DNA of 64,000 nucleotides. It comes from Thermoleophilaceae bacterium (GTDB taxonomy: Bacteria; Actinomycetota; Thermoleophilia; Solirubrobacterales; Thermoleophilaceae). The stretch lies in the NCBI GenBank assembly GCA_036378175.1, contig DASUWY010000040.1, positions 40,884 to 104,883 on the forward strand. Reading direction: 5' to 3'. Below, one piece after another: positions 52,084 to 59,671 of this stretch. The notes under the pieces are model-generated. The model ran no database searches and was not told where the DNA came from. It saw nothing but the letters and a program-made list of their open reading frames with translations. Each line of letters starts with the position of its first letter. Position 1 is the first letter of the stretch. Position numbers and translations under genes: made by a program.

Positions 52084-52319
52084 CGGGTGCCCCCCGGGGT
52101 CGAAGTCTTGATCGAAAGGGCGTGGATCGCCCCACCCACCTCGTCACCGAAGATGCCGTAAACGAGCTGGTGCTGCTCGATGCGGGACATCCCCTCGAAA
52201 CGGTCCGAAACCACCTCGGCGCGGAAGTGATCGCCGCCGCCCGTGAGGTCCTCCACGGTCGCCGTAGATCCCGGTAGCGCGCTCTCGATGCGTGTTTTCA
52301 GCTCTTCAGGCGTGGGCAT
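52080..52319 (-). CDS. BolA/IbaG family protein
   Basis: 79 aa. LKTRIESALPGSTATVEDLTGGGDHFRAEVVSDRFEGMSRIEQHQLVYG is the BolA fold; the conserved His of HQLVY and the GDHF segment fit cluster coordination with CGFS glutaredoxin. First gene of a two-gene operon with Grx4. ATGA overlap. Confidence 0.9.
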   Translation of the reverse strand: MPTPEELKTRIESALPGSTATVEDLTGGGDHFRAEVVSDRFEGMSRIEQHQLVYGIFGDEVGGAIHALSIKTSTPGGTR

Positions 52320-52335
52320 ATTCGTCCGACAAAGA

Positions 52336-52357
52336 TAGCTGGCAAGACAGCTACAAT
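52336..52357 (+). promoter_or_regulatory. inverted repeat and -10-like box in the BolA/A-type carrier divergent region
   Basis: TAGCTG (52336-52341) and CAGCTA (52348-52353) form a perfect inverted repeat centred in the 47-bp gap between the divergent genes. TACAAT at 52352-52357 is a good -10 box for the A-type carrier gene, leaving a leader of only a few bases. A Fe-S-responsive repressor is possible but not shown. Confidence 0.4.
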
Positions 52358-52366
52358 CGGACGCAG

Positions 52367-52723
52367 ATGGTCACTCTCACTGACATCGCCGCCGAGAAGG
52401 TCAGTTCCTTCTTGGCAAGCCAGGAGCCCACGGAGGGCGCCGGATTGCGCGTAGGCGTGCGCGGCGGCGGCTGCTCCGGGTTCCAGTATGCGCTCGCCCT
52501 CGACGAGCAGCGCGAGGGCGACCACGTGTTCGAGGACCACGGCATCCGCGTGATCGTCGACGAGGCGAGCCTCCAGTACGTGAACGGCTCGGTCGTGGAT
52601 TACAAGGAAAGCCTTATGGGCGCCGGCTTCGAGGTGAACAACCCGAATGTCGTGGCCGCCTGCGGATGCGGCTCCTCGTTCCGAGTTGCGGACGAAGATC
52701 CGAGCTGCGGCGCTCCCGCCTGA
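52367..52723 (+). CDS. A-type iron-sulfur carrier (IscA/ErpA-like)
   Basis: 118 aa. The three cluster Cys are in GGCSGFQYAL (Cys about 37) and ACGCGSSF (about 102 and 104). It accepts and passes [4Fe-4S] or [2Fe-2S] clusters. Divergent from BolA-Grx4, so the region is an Fe-S handling module. ATG 52367 is the family start. Confidence 0.93.
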   Translation: MVTLTDIAAEKVSSFLASQEPTEGAGLRVGVRGGGCSGFQYALALDEQREGDHVFEDHGIRVIVDEASLQYVNGSVVDYKESLMGAGFEVNNPNVVAACGCGSSFRVADEDPSCGAPA

Positions 52724-52826
52724 CCGGCCCGCACCTTCTCCATAGAGCCTGACGGGCCGTCGGCTTCGCGTTCAACGCCGGTAGGTGCGGCGGATCGCTC
52801 GGAATGAACGCAACTGCGCCTATTTG

Positions 52827-52847
52827 CGAGTCGCCCGTCGCGACTCG
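52827..52847. other. perfect 8-bp hairpin
   Basis: CGAGTCGC, CCGTC loop, GCGACTCG. It lies about 100 bp after the A-type carrier stop and 15 bp before the next gene. It could end transcription of the first or act in the leader of the second; no T-run. Confidence 0.4.
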
Positions 52848-52861
52848 GGTAGGACACCGGC

Positions 52862-53104
52862 GTGGCGAATCAGCATCAGGTGAGCCTCGGTGAGGAGGCA
52901 CGGAACGCGATCGTCCGGCTGCTGCTCGAGAAGGTCCGGCAGGACAAGCATCCGAGCGCGACCCAGATGCAGCTGATCGAGCAGCTGATGCCGCCGTATC
53001 TGATGCGGGATTACCTCAACATCCTGCTCGAGAAGGTGGCGACCGATTCGTCGCCGAGCGTCCCGATGATGAACCGCATCGCGCGGATCTCGCAGCAGAT
53101 CTGA
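52862..53104 (+). CDS. small conserved helical protein of unknown function
   Basis: 80 aa, all-helical: NAIVRLLLEKVRQDKHPSATQMQLIEQLMP, then YLMRDYLNILLEKVATDSSPSVPMMNRIARI. Two similar halves (LLLEKVRQDKHPSATQM and ILLEKVATDSSPSVPMM) point to an internal duplication. GTG start. No function assigned. Confidence 0.7.
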   Translation: MANQHQVSLGEEARNAIVRLLLEKVRQDKHPSATQMQLIEQLMPPYLMRDYLNILLEKVATDSSPSVPMMNRIARISQQI

Positions 53105-53111
53105 ACGCGCG

Positions 53112-53288
53112 TCAGCGGCGGCGGGTGGCGAGCAACCGGATCGCGGCTATCGCGACGAGGGCGACCACCACCACCAGCACTCGCAGCACGCCGTGCGCGA
53201 AGTGCGCGCTGTCGCGCACCACGAGGCGCCGCACAACGAGGAGCGCGACGAACAGCAGTGCCACGCCGGGTCCCAGGCCGCGCCGCAT
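53112..53288 (-). CDS. tiny two-helix membrane protein
   Basis: 58 aa: MRRGLGPGVALLFVALLVVR, a short polar turn (DSAHFAHG), then VLRVLVVVVALVAIAAIRLL with a basic end. Two membrane helices with positive termini. No clear ribosome site, so translation is uncertain. It follows the DNA glycosylase gene on the same strand by 34 bp. Confidence 0.5.
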   Translation of the reverse strand: MRRGLGPGVALLFVALLVVRRLVVRDSAHFAHGVLRVLVVVVALVAIAAIRLLATRRR

Positions 53289-53322
53289 ACCCGGAGGCTA
53301 GGGACGCCAGATAATCGCGTTC

Positions 53323-53901
53323 TTAAGCCGGCGCGTTGTCGAGCGACGCCCAGAGGTACAGGCACGCCAGCGAGCGGTACGGCCGCCACGGCTCGGCGAT
53401 CCGGGTGAGCGTCTCAGGGTCCGGGATCTCAGGAAGCGTGTAGGCGCGCTCCACGGCCCGCCGGATCCCGAGGTCGCCCACCGCCAGCACGTCTGGACGG
53501 CCGAGGTGGAAGATCATGAACATGTCGGCGCTCCACTGGCCGATGCCCTTGATCGCCGTGAGCTGTTCGGACACCTGGCGGTCGGAGAGCTCCGCAAGCT
53601 GATCGAGATCGAGGTCTCCGTCCTCCACACGCTCCGCCAGGTCCCGCAGGTACGCGACCTTCGCGCGCGAGAGCCCCGCCGCACGCAGCGCGTCCGGCTC
53701 GGTGTCAATCAGCTGGCGCGGCGTGGGCACCCTGCCACCGAACAGCTCGAGCACGCGGGTGTAGATGGTGGCCGCCGCCTTCGTGGACAGCTGCTGCCCC
53801 ACGATCGAGCGCACCAGCGTGCCGTACGCGTCGGTGGGCCGCCCGCGACGGCGCTCCTGGATGCTCAGCGGGCCGTGCTCCTCCACGAGCGCGCGCATCA
53901 C
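53323..53901 (-). CDS. DNA-3-methyladenine glycosylase II-like (HhH-GPD)
   Basis: 192 aa. Helix-hairpin-helix LTAIKGIGQWSADMF (about residues 114-128) and the catalytic Asp in RPDVLAVGDLGIRRA (about 142). It removes alkylated bases such as 3-methyladenine. In-frame codons upstream (RAIDHLRASDE) still look like the family N-terminus but have no canonical start, so the real start may lie in the L,D-transpeptidase gene. Confidence 0.9.
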   Translation of the reverse strand: MMRALVEEHGPLSIQERRRGRPTDAYGTLVRSIVGQQLSTKAAATIYTRVLELFGGRVPTPRQLIDTEPDALRAAGLSRAKVAYLRDLAERVEDGDLDLDQLAELSDRQVSEQLTAIKGIGQWSADMFMIFHLGRPDVLAVGDLGIRRAVERAYTLPEIPDPETLTRIAEPWRPYRSLACLYLWASLDNAPA

Positions 53902-53948
53902 CTCGTCGGAGGCGCGCAGGTGGTCGATCGCGCGGTTGCGCCCCGCGC

Positions 53949-54932
53949 TCAGTGGATCAGCACCGGCGTGCCCACCGGCACGCGTGGGTAGAGGTCGATC
54001 ACATCGCTCACGTGCATCCGGATGCAGCCGTGAGACGCGCGCGTGCCGATCGACCAGTCCTCTGACGTGCCGTGGATGCCCACGCCGTCGCCGAGCCCCA
54101 GCCAGCGCGCCTTGATCGGGTCGCGCGGATCGCTAGCGGGAATGGTCTGCCCGGCCAGCGAGCCGGCCCACGGGCTGTTCGGCACGTGCCACGCCGGGTT
54201 CACCTGCTTCTCGAGCACGTGACGGATACCGGCCGGTGTCTCGAGGCCCGCCATGCCGACGGCGATTGGATACGTCTTCACGAGCCGCAGCCGCTTGAAG
54301 AGCCTCAGCTTGAAGTGGCCGCGGTCCACGGAGATGTAGGTCGCGTACTTGCGTGCGAGCGTCTTCAGCGTGACCGCCGGGCGCAGGCTCTGCACCCGCG
54401 CGTGCACGATGCGCGACGGGGTGGGATGGCGCAGCTCGTCGATGATCTTCTGGCGGAGCTTCGATGAGTCGATGCCGCGTCCGAGGCGGCCGTGGATGCG
54501 CTTGATCTTCGTCACGCCGAGCACGACGCGCGAGTTGCGTGGCGCGCGGTAGTAGGGCTTGCCGAGCTTGGTCACCTCAGCGCTCAGCTTCTTCCCGTCG
54601 ATCGTGCGGGAGAGGCGGATGTGCACCGGCCGGTGGCGCGCCGCCTGCTTGAACGCGTCCGAGACCATCCCCGCGTAATCCACGGTCTGGCCGAGATCGG
54701 CGCTGGCCACCTGCTGGACCGTGCCGGCGATGCCCACGCTCATCGGCCGCTCCCACACCGGCGCGAGTGCGGCCTGCGCCTTCGCGGTGGCATCCGCAGC
54801 GTCGAGGCCGGACACGTCGACGCCGGCGATGGTGGCGCCCGACGGAAGCGTCTTCGGCGTCGCCGCGCTCGCCGGAATGGCGGCGAGGACAGCAAAAACC
54901 CCTGCAATGAGTACGGTTCGAAGCTTGTTCAC
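53949..54932 (-). CDS. L,D-transpeptidase (YkuD) with peptidoglycan-binding-type N-terminus
   Basis: 327 aa. Signal peptide (NKLRTVLIAGVFAVLAAIPASA). A VanW/PG-binding-like region (residues about 30-200) precedes the YkuD domain: YISVDRGHFKLRLFKRLRLVK, GIHGTSEDWSIGTRASHGCIRM with the catalytic His and Cys (SHGCIRM). It makes 3-3 cross-links in peptidoglycan outside the membrane. Confidence 0.92.
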   Translation of the reverse strand: MNKLRTVLIAGVFAVLAAIPASAATPKTLPSGATIAGVDVSGLDAADATAKAQAALAPVWERPMSVGIAGTVQQVASADLGQTVDYAGMVSDAFKQAARHRPVHIRLSRTIDGKKLSAEVTKLGKPYYRAPRNSRVVLGVTKIKRIHGRLGRGIDSSKLRQKIIDELRHPTPSRIVHARVQSLRPAVTLKTLARKYATYISVDRGHFKLRLFKRLRLVKTYPIAVGMAGLETPAGIRHVLEKQVNPAWHVPNSPWAGSLAGQTIPASDPRDPIKARWLGLGDGVGIHGTSEDWSIGTRASHGCIRMHVSDVIDLYPRVPVGTPVLIH

Positions 54933-54966
54933 GCCATAAGGATGACAAGTTCGTAAGCTGCCGCGC

Positions 54967-55776
54967 GTGCGCTTCGTGACTTACGACGCAGGCAGCGGCC
55001 CGCGCGCCGGGTTTCTCCGGGACCGCGAGCGCGTGGTGGACGTGGGGGACAGCCTCCGCGACCTGATCGCCGCCGGCCCCCTCAGAGAGCCCGCCGACGG
55101 CGAGGAGCTCGCCCTCTCCGACGTCCGGCTGCTGCCGCCCATCCCGGACCCGGACAAGATCATCTGCATCGGCCTCAACTACCGCTCGCACGCCGCGGAG
55201 GCGGGCGTGGAGGCGCCGGAGACGCCCACGTTCTTCGCCAAGTTCCGCAACGCCCTCGTGCCGGCGGGCGCGGAGGTCAAGTTGCCCGCGGCAAGCCAGA
55301 AGGTCGACTACGAGGCCGAGGTGGCGTTCGTGGTGGGCCGCCGCGCCAAGGACGTGCCCGAGGCGCAGGCGCTCGACCACGTCGCGGGCTACACCCTCCT
55401 GAACGATCTCTCCGCGCGCGACCTCCAGTTCGCCACGCCGCAATGGCTGCCCGGCAAGGTGTTCGACGGCTCGGCGCCCTGCGGACCCGCTCTCGTCACC
55501 CCGGATGAGGCGGGCGCCCCCGACGCGATCGACGTCGAGCTGAAGCTGAACGGCGAGGTGATGCAGGCGGCCACCACCGCCGACCTCATCCACTCGATCC
55601 CGAAGCTGCTCGCCCATCTGTCCACGCTGATGACGCTCGAGCCGGGGGACATCGTGTCCACCGGCACGCCCTCCGGCGTGGGCAGCGTCCGGGAGCCGCG
55701 AGTGTGGCTCAAAGCCGGCGATGAGATCGAGATCTCCTCGCGATCTTTAGGAACGCTCCGCACCACTCTTATCTGA
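54967..55776 (+). CDS. fumarylacetoacetate hydrolase family protein
   Basis: 269 aa. The metal site is in VDYEAEVAFVVGRRAK (Glu about 117, 119) and LNDLSARDLQ (Asp); KIICIGLNYRSHAAEAG is the family start. Members include acylpyruvate hydrolases and 2-hydroxyhepta-dienedioate isomerases. GTG start. The next gene begins 3 nt later, so they may be co-transcribed. Confidence 0.9.
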   Translation: MRFVTYDAGSGPRAGFLRDRERVVDVGDSLRDLIAAGPLREPADGEELALSDVRLLPPIPDPDKIICIGLNYRSHAAEAGVEAPETPTFFAKFRNALVPAGAEVKLPAASQKVDYEAEVAFVVGRRAKDVPEAQALDHVAGYTLLNDLSARDLQFATPQWLPGKVFDGSAPCGPALVTPDEAGAPDAIDVELKLNGEVMQAATTADLIHSIPKLLAHLSTLMTLEPGDIVSTGTPSGVGSVREPRVWLKAGDEIEISSRSLGTLRTTLI

Positions 55777-55779
55777 GCT

Positions 55780-57018
55780 GTGTTCAATGGCCCCGTGGGG
55801 ACATCGGGGCGACGACGGCTTCTGGCTGCGCTGCTTGCTGCGCTCGTGCTCGCGCTCGTGGGCTCGGCGGTGGCGGCGCGGGTGGCGAATGCGCCGCCCG
55901 CTCCGCGCGGCGGGAAGCTGGCCGGGGACCAGGAGAAGTACCTCCAGCTGGCCGAGACCGGCGTGCGAAACATCAACCGCTACTGGTTCAACTCGCGCAC
56001 CGCCTGGTACAACGACCGCCTTGCGAAGGGACAGGACGGCAGGGCGCCGATCTGGACGACGGTGCACCTGTTCAGTGCGCTGAACGGAATCGCCGAGGCG
56101 GCGCCCACAGCCGCGAACAAGCGGGCGGTGGAGTGGTTCGCCGACAACGCCTACCGGCAGTACTGGAACCCGCAGGCCGGGCACATCCCGCACACCCGCC
56201 GGCACATCGGCGGGTTCAACCCGAGCATGCGCCAGAGCCGCGGGCCGAGGGCGCACGTGTTCTTCGACGACAACGGCTGGCTCGGGCTGGCCTTCCTCGA
56301 GGCGTACCAGATCACGCGCGTGAGGCGCTATCTCAACTACGCGGACACCGCCTTCCAGCTCATCGCGCAGGCGGGATGGGCGGACGGTGTGGGCGGCGGC
56401 GTGTGGTGGGACAACCGGCACGTGAGCCGCTCGTCCGAGAGCATCGCCTCGGGCACCGCGCTGGCGGCGCTGCTCTACCAGACCACGCACCGCCGGTCCT
56501 ATCTGCAGACGGCGCGGAAGTTCATCTCGTGGGCCGACTCACACATCTGGGACGCGAGCAACGGGCTCTACATGCGCGACCCGAACTCGCCGATCCTGAT
56601 GGGCTACGTGCAGTCGCCGTTCATGCTCGCGTTCGTGTCCCTCTGCCAGACGACGAAGGACGACACGCTCTGCGACAAGGCCGAGCAGCTCGGCAACGAC
56701 GCCCTCACGCAGTTCACCGGCGCTCTTCACCACGGCCCGCAGTACGACGCCGTGTACCTGCACTGGATGCTCGAGGTGTACGCGCACGACCACAATGCCG
56801 CCTGGTACAAGCTCGCCGTGGCCAACGCGCAGCGCGCGCTGGCGAACGCTCAGAACAAGCAGGGCCTCTTCCTGAAGGGCTGGGACGGCAGCCGGGCGCC
56901 GGACGCGCCCGCGGACGCCATGAAGATCGACGCCGCAACGGTGAGCGTGTTCGCGTGGCTCGCGGCCGCCGCCCCTCCGAGCACGGCTGCGACGCCCGGC
57001 GGCGGCGCGAGCGGCTAG
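55780..57018 (+). CDS. secreted GH76-like alpha-1,6-mannanase family protein
   Basis: 412 aa. N-terminal signal or anchor (RRRLLAALLAALVLALVGSAVA). (alpha/alpha)6 barrel with the GH76 catalytic pair Asp163-Asp164 in FFDDNGWLGLAF; GGGVWWDNRHVSR and GNDALTQFTGAL are further segments. It would cut alpha-1,6-mannan at the cell surface; a PimA-like mannosyltransferase gene lies 3 kb downstream. The C-terminal Ala/Pro/Gly tail is disordered. Confidence 0.85.
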   Translation: MFNGPVGTSGRRRLLAALLAALVLALVGSAVAARVANAPPAPRGGKLAGDQEKYLQLAETGVRNINRYWFNSRTAWYNDRLAKGQDGRAPIWTTVHLFSALNGIAEAAPTAANKRAVEWFADNAYRQYWNPQAGHIPHTRRHIGGFNPSMRQSRGPRAHVFFDDNGWLGLAFLEAYQITRVRRYLNYADTAFQLIAQAGWADGVGGGVWWDNRHVSRSSESIASGTALAALLYQTTHRRSYLQTARKFISWADSHIWDASNGLYMRDPNSPILMGYVQSPFMLAFVSLCQTTKDDTLCDKAEQLGNDALTQFTGALHHGPQYDAVYLHWMLEVYAHDHNAAWYKLAVANAQRALANAQNKQGLFLKGWDGSRAPDAPADAMKIDAATVSVFAWLAAAAPPSTAATPGGGASG

Positions 57019-57713
57019 CCGGCCGGCTGGAGCGACACCGCCTCGCCGTCGAGCGCGCCAAGCGCCCGCTCGACCGACGCGGAGATGCAGGTGAAGATCG
57101 GGGTCTCGCTCTCGGTGTATGCGCTCGACTCGGTTCCCCGCAGCTCGTGCACGAGGTCGAGGAACTCGCTCGGATGGTCGGCATTGAACGAGACCACGAA
57201 CTCCTGGTCGTCGAGGCCGTAGGAGTAGGCCGTGTTGATGTCGATGCCGGTGTAGCGCTTGCCGATCTCGATGTGGCCGCGCATGATGCGCATCCGCTCC
57301 TCGGGCGCCAGCAGGTACCACTCGCGCTTCTTCCACATCGGATACACGATCAGGTAGCGGCTGTCCGAGCCAGGGCGCGGTGTGAGCGGCTGCGGCTCCT
57401 CCGAGTACACGGACTCCTTCGTCATCGCGAGGTACGAGTAGGCGATGTCGGCGTAGCGCATGAGACCCGTCTGGTTGAGCAGCACGTGGAACTCGTGGAT
57501 CGGCTCGAGGTCGGAGGCGATCGTGCGGACCATCAGGTCGCAGTCGCCGCGCGTGCCCACGAGGGAGTAGGTGCGCAGGAAGTGGTCCTCGGCGAAGTCG
57601 TTGCACGCCGCCGCGAACTCGGCCTTGTCCTGCATGCGCTCGGCGGAGTCGCGCCGGCGCCAGGCGGGGTCGAGCTTGATGAAGGTGAACTTGACGAAGT
57701 TACGGTCGCTCAT
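57015..57713 (-). CDS. hemQ: coproheme decarboxylase / chlorite dismutase family (HemQ)
   Basis: 232 aa. NFVKFTFIKLDPAWRR start, YPMWKKREWYLLAPEERMRIMRGHIEIGKRY with the heme-ligand His (GHIEIG), and INTAYSYGLDDQEFVVSFNADHP are family signatures. In Gram-positives this enzyme ends the coproporphyrin-dependent heme pathway, supplying heme for oxidases such as those in this window. ATG 57713. Its end overlaps the convergent GH76 gene by 4 bp. Confidence 0.9.
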   Translation of the reverse strand: MSDRNFVKFTFIKLDPAWRRRDSAERMQDKAEFAAACNDFAEDHFLRTYSLVGTRGDCDLMVRTIASDLEPIHEFHVLLNQTGLMRYADIAYSYLAMTKESVYSEEPQPLTPRPGSDSRYLIVYPMWKKREWYLLAPEERMRIMRGHIEIGKRYTGIDINTAYSYGLDDQEFVVSFNADHPSEFLDLVHELRGTESSAYTESETPIFTCISASVERALGALDGEAVSLQPAG

Positions 57714-57736
57714 CGTGGCTCCATAGAGTGTGGCGC

Positions 57737-59671
57737 ATGCGTGGCAGATGCGGGGCGTTGATCGCCGCGGCGGCGCTCGCGGCGGTGGCCTCCCCGGCCG
57801 CGGCCGCCCCGCCCGGACCGCGGGCTGCGCTGCTCTTTCTGCCCGGCCCGGTGCTCGTGCAGCCGGGGCTCTCGCTGGGATTGACGAGTCCCACGCTCGG
57901 CGGGTACAAGCGGCCGCAATTCGCAATCGACCTCTCGCAGGGCGCGCGGATTTCCACGCGGGCCTATACGCGGGCGCTCCCTCCGCTCGCGCTTCAGGTC
58001 GGGGGTGGCAGGGGGCAGGTGGCAGGTTGGGATCGGGTGCTTCGCCGCGCGCGTGCGGCTCCCGGTGATGTCGTGCCGGGCTTGCTTGCCTCGACGATCG
58101 AGCGGGCTGGGGGATCGGTTGCCTATGCCGGTGTTAGCGGCGCAGAGGACACGGAATCTTTCGCCGCCGCCGACGAGGGCGGGCGCATCGGGCGGGTGTC
58201 GGTCGGTCCCGCCGCGGGATTCGGCGCGCGGGCGGCGGCGCTGTGGCGCTCGTCGTCCCTGCTCGTAGCTCGGCTGCCGTCGGCGGCGGCGCTGCCGGAT
58301 CTGATGCGGGCGAGGCGGCCGGGAGACCTCGTGGTGGTGGTGCAGGCTCCTCCGGTGAAGCCGCTCACGCTGCTCTACAGCGGGGCCGTGGGTCCCGGAA
58401 TCTCCGGCCACGGCGTGATCCGCTCGGCCACCACGCGCCGCGACGGCTACATCGCCGCGCCGGACGTCTCCGCAACGGTGCTGCGCGCGCTCGGCCTCAA
58501 GGTGCCGAACAAGATGCAGGGCGAGCGCATCGAGTCGCGCTCGGCGCACGACGCGCGGTACGTGCGCGACCTCAAAGCGAGGCTCGACGCGATCCTGCCT
58601 CACCGTGATCGCGCTGTTGAGGTGATCGCGCTGGTGTGGGCTGCGGCCGCGCTTCTCCTCTGGCTCATCCGGCGGCGCGCCGGCCTGCGCGCCATGGGAC
58701 GCATGGTCTTCCTCGGAGCGCTCTGGCTCCCGGCGCTCGCGCTCTTCACCGCGGCCATCCAGCCGTCCGAGCTCGCGGAGGCGCTGATCCTCGCCTTCGG
58801 CGCACTTGCGCTCGCAGCGCTCACCGACGCCTTGCTTCCGTGGCCCGCCGCGCCGCTCGTCCCTGCCGCGGTCACGTTCGGCACGCACGCGATCGACCTC
58901 GCGCTCGGCTCGCATCTGATCGGCCTCTCGCTCGCGGGCCCGAACCCGAAGGGGGGCTCGCGCTTCTTCGGCATCGGCAACGAGCTCGAGATCATCCTGG
59001 CGATCACGGTGCTGGTGGGAACCGGCGCGGCGCTCACGCTCATGCCGGAGCGTGCAGCTCCGCGCGCGTTCGCGCTCGCGGCGTTCGTGGCCGCCGTGGT
59101 GGTGGGCGCCGGGCGGCTCGGCGCTGACGTGGGCGGCGTGATCACGCTCGGCGCGGGGGGCGCCGCTGCCGTGGTGGCGTCGCTCAATCGCGGGCCCACG
59201 CCGCGGGCCGTGGCCCTCGCGATCGTCGTGCCGATCCTCGCGGTGGGAGCCCTGGTGCTGCTCGACCTCGCGATAGGCGGTGGCGCGCATCTCACACACA
59301 CCCTGTCGAGGTCGAGCGGCCCGGGCGACCTCGGCAAGGTGCTGCTGCGCCGCTGGCGCCTGTCCACCGCGGGGCTCACGCGCGGCATGACGCCGGTCGC
59401 CATCGGCGTCTTCGTCGCGCTGCTCGTATTGGGCGTGGTGAGGCGGCGGCAGCTCCTCGCGCCGCTCTCCGGTCAGCGCGAGCGACCGTTCCGCGCGGCC
59501 GTGATCGGATCGTTCTTCGCGGTGGTCATCGGGGCCCTCGCCAATGATTCCGGCCCGATGATTGTGATGATCGGCACAGTCGCCCTTGTACTCCTTGTGG
59601 GGTATGTGAGATCAGACAACTTTCATAACGCGCGACCGCCTGCTGGGCTACCATCAGCTGGGTGCGCGTAG
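57737..59671 (+). CDS. large membrane protein of unknown function with extracytoplasmic N-terminal domain
   Basis: 644 aa. Signal peptide (RGRCGALIAAAALAAVASPAAA); soluble region to about residue 300 with a phosphodiesterase-like word (APDVSATVLRALGL); then about ten membrane helices with FFGIGNELEIILAI in the middle. Similar proteins are found beside cell-wall glycosyltransferases in actinobacteria. It overlaps the next gene by 10 nt. A heptamer array lies inside its coding sequence (58004-58024). Start could also be GTG 57728. Confidence 0.75.
   Translation: MRGRCGALIAAAALAAVASPAAAAPPGPRAALLFLPGPVLVQPGLSLGLTSPTLGGYKRPQFAIDLSQGARISTRAYTRALPPLALQVGGGRGQVAGWDRVLRRARAAPGDVVPGLLASTIERAGGSVAYAGVSGAEDTESFAAADEGGRIGRVSVGPAAGFGARAAALWRSSSLLVARLPSAAALPDLMRARRPGDLVVVVQAPPVKPLTLLYSGAVGPGISGHGVIRSATTRRDGYIAAPDVSATVLRALGLKVPNKMQGERIESRSAHDARYVRDLKARLDAILPHRDRAVEVIALVWAAAALLLWLIRRRAGLRAMGRMVFLGALWLPALALFTAAIQPSELAEALILAFGALALAALTDALLPWPAAPLVPAAVTFGTHAIDLALGSHLIGLSLAGPNPKGGSRFFGIGNELEIILAITVLVGTGAALTLMPERAAPRAFALAAFVAAVVVGAGRLGADVGGVITLGAGGAAAVVASLNRGPTPRAVALAIVVPILAVGALVLLDLAIGGGAHLTHTLSRSSGPGDLGKVLLRRWRLSTAGLTRGMTPVAIGVFVALLVLGVVRRRQLLAPLSGQRERPFRAAVIGSFFAVVIGALANDSGPMIVMIGTVALVLLVGYVRSDNFHNARPPAGLPSAGCA
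58004..58024 (+). repeat. solo heptamer array inside a coding region (locus E)
   Basis: GGTGGCA, GGGGGCA, GGTGGCA, followed by the related GGTTGGG. Same seven-base, GG-leading design as the cassette arrays. It stays in frame and codes for a Gly/Val-rich stretch. It may be a remnant insertion or simple coding repetition. Confidence 0.35.
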
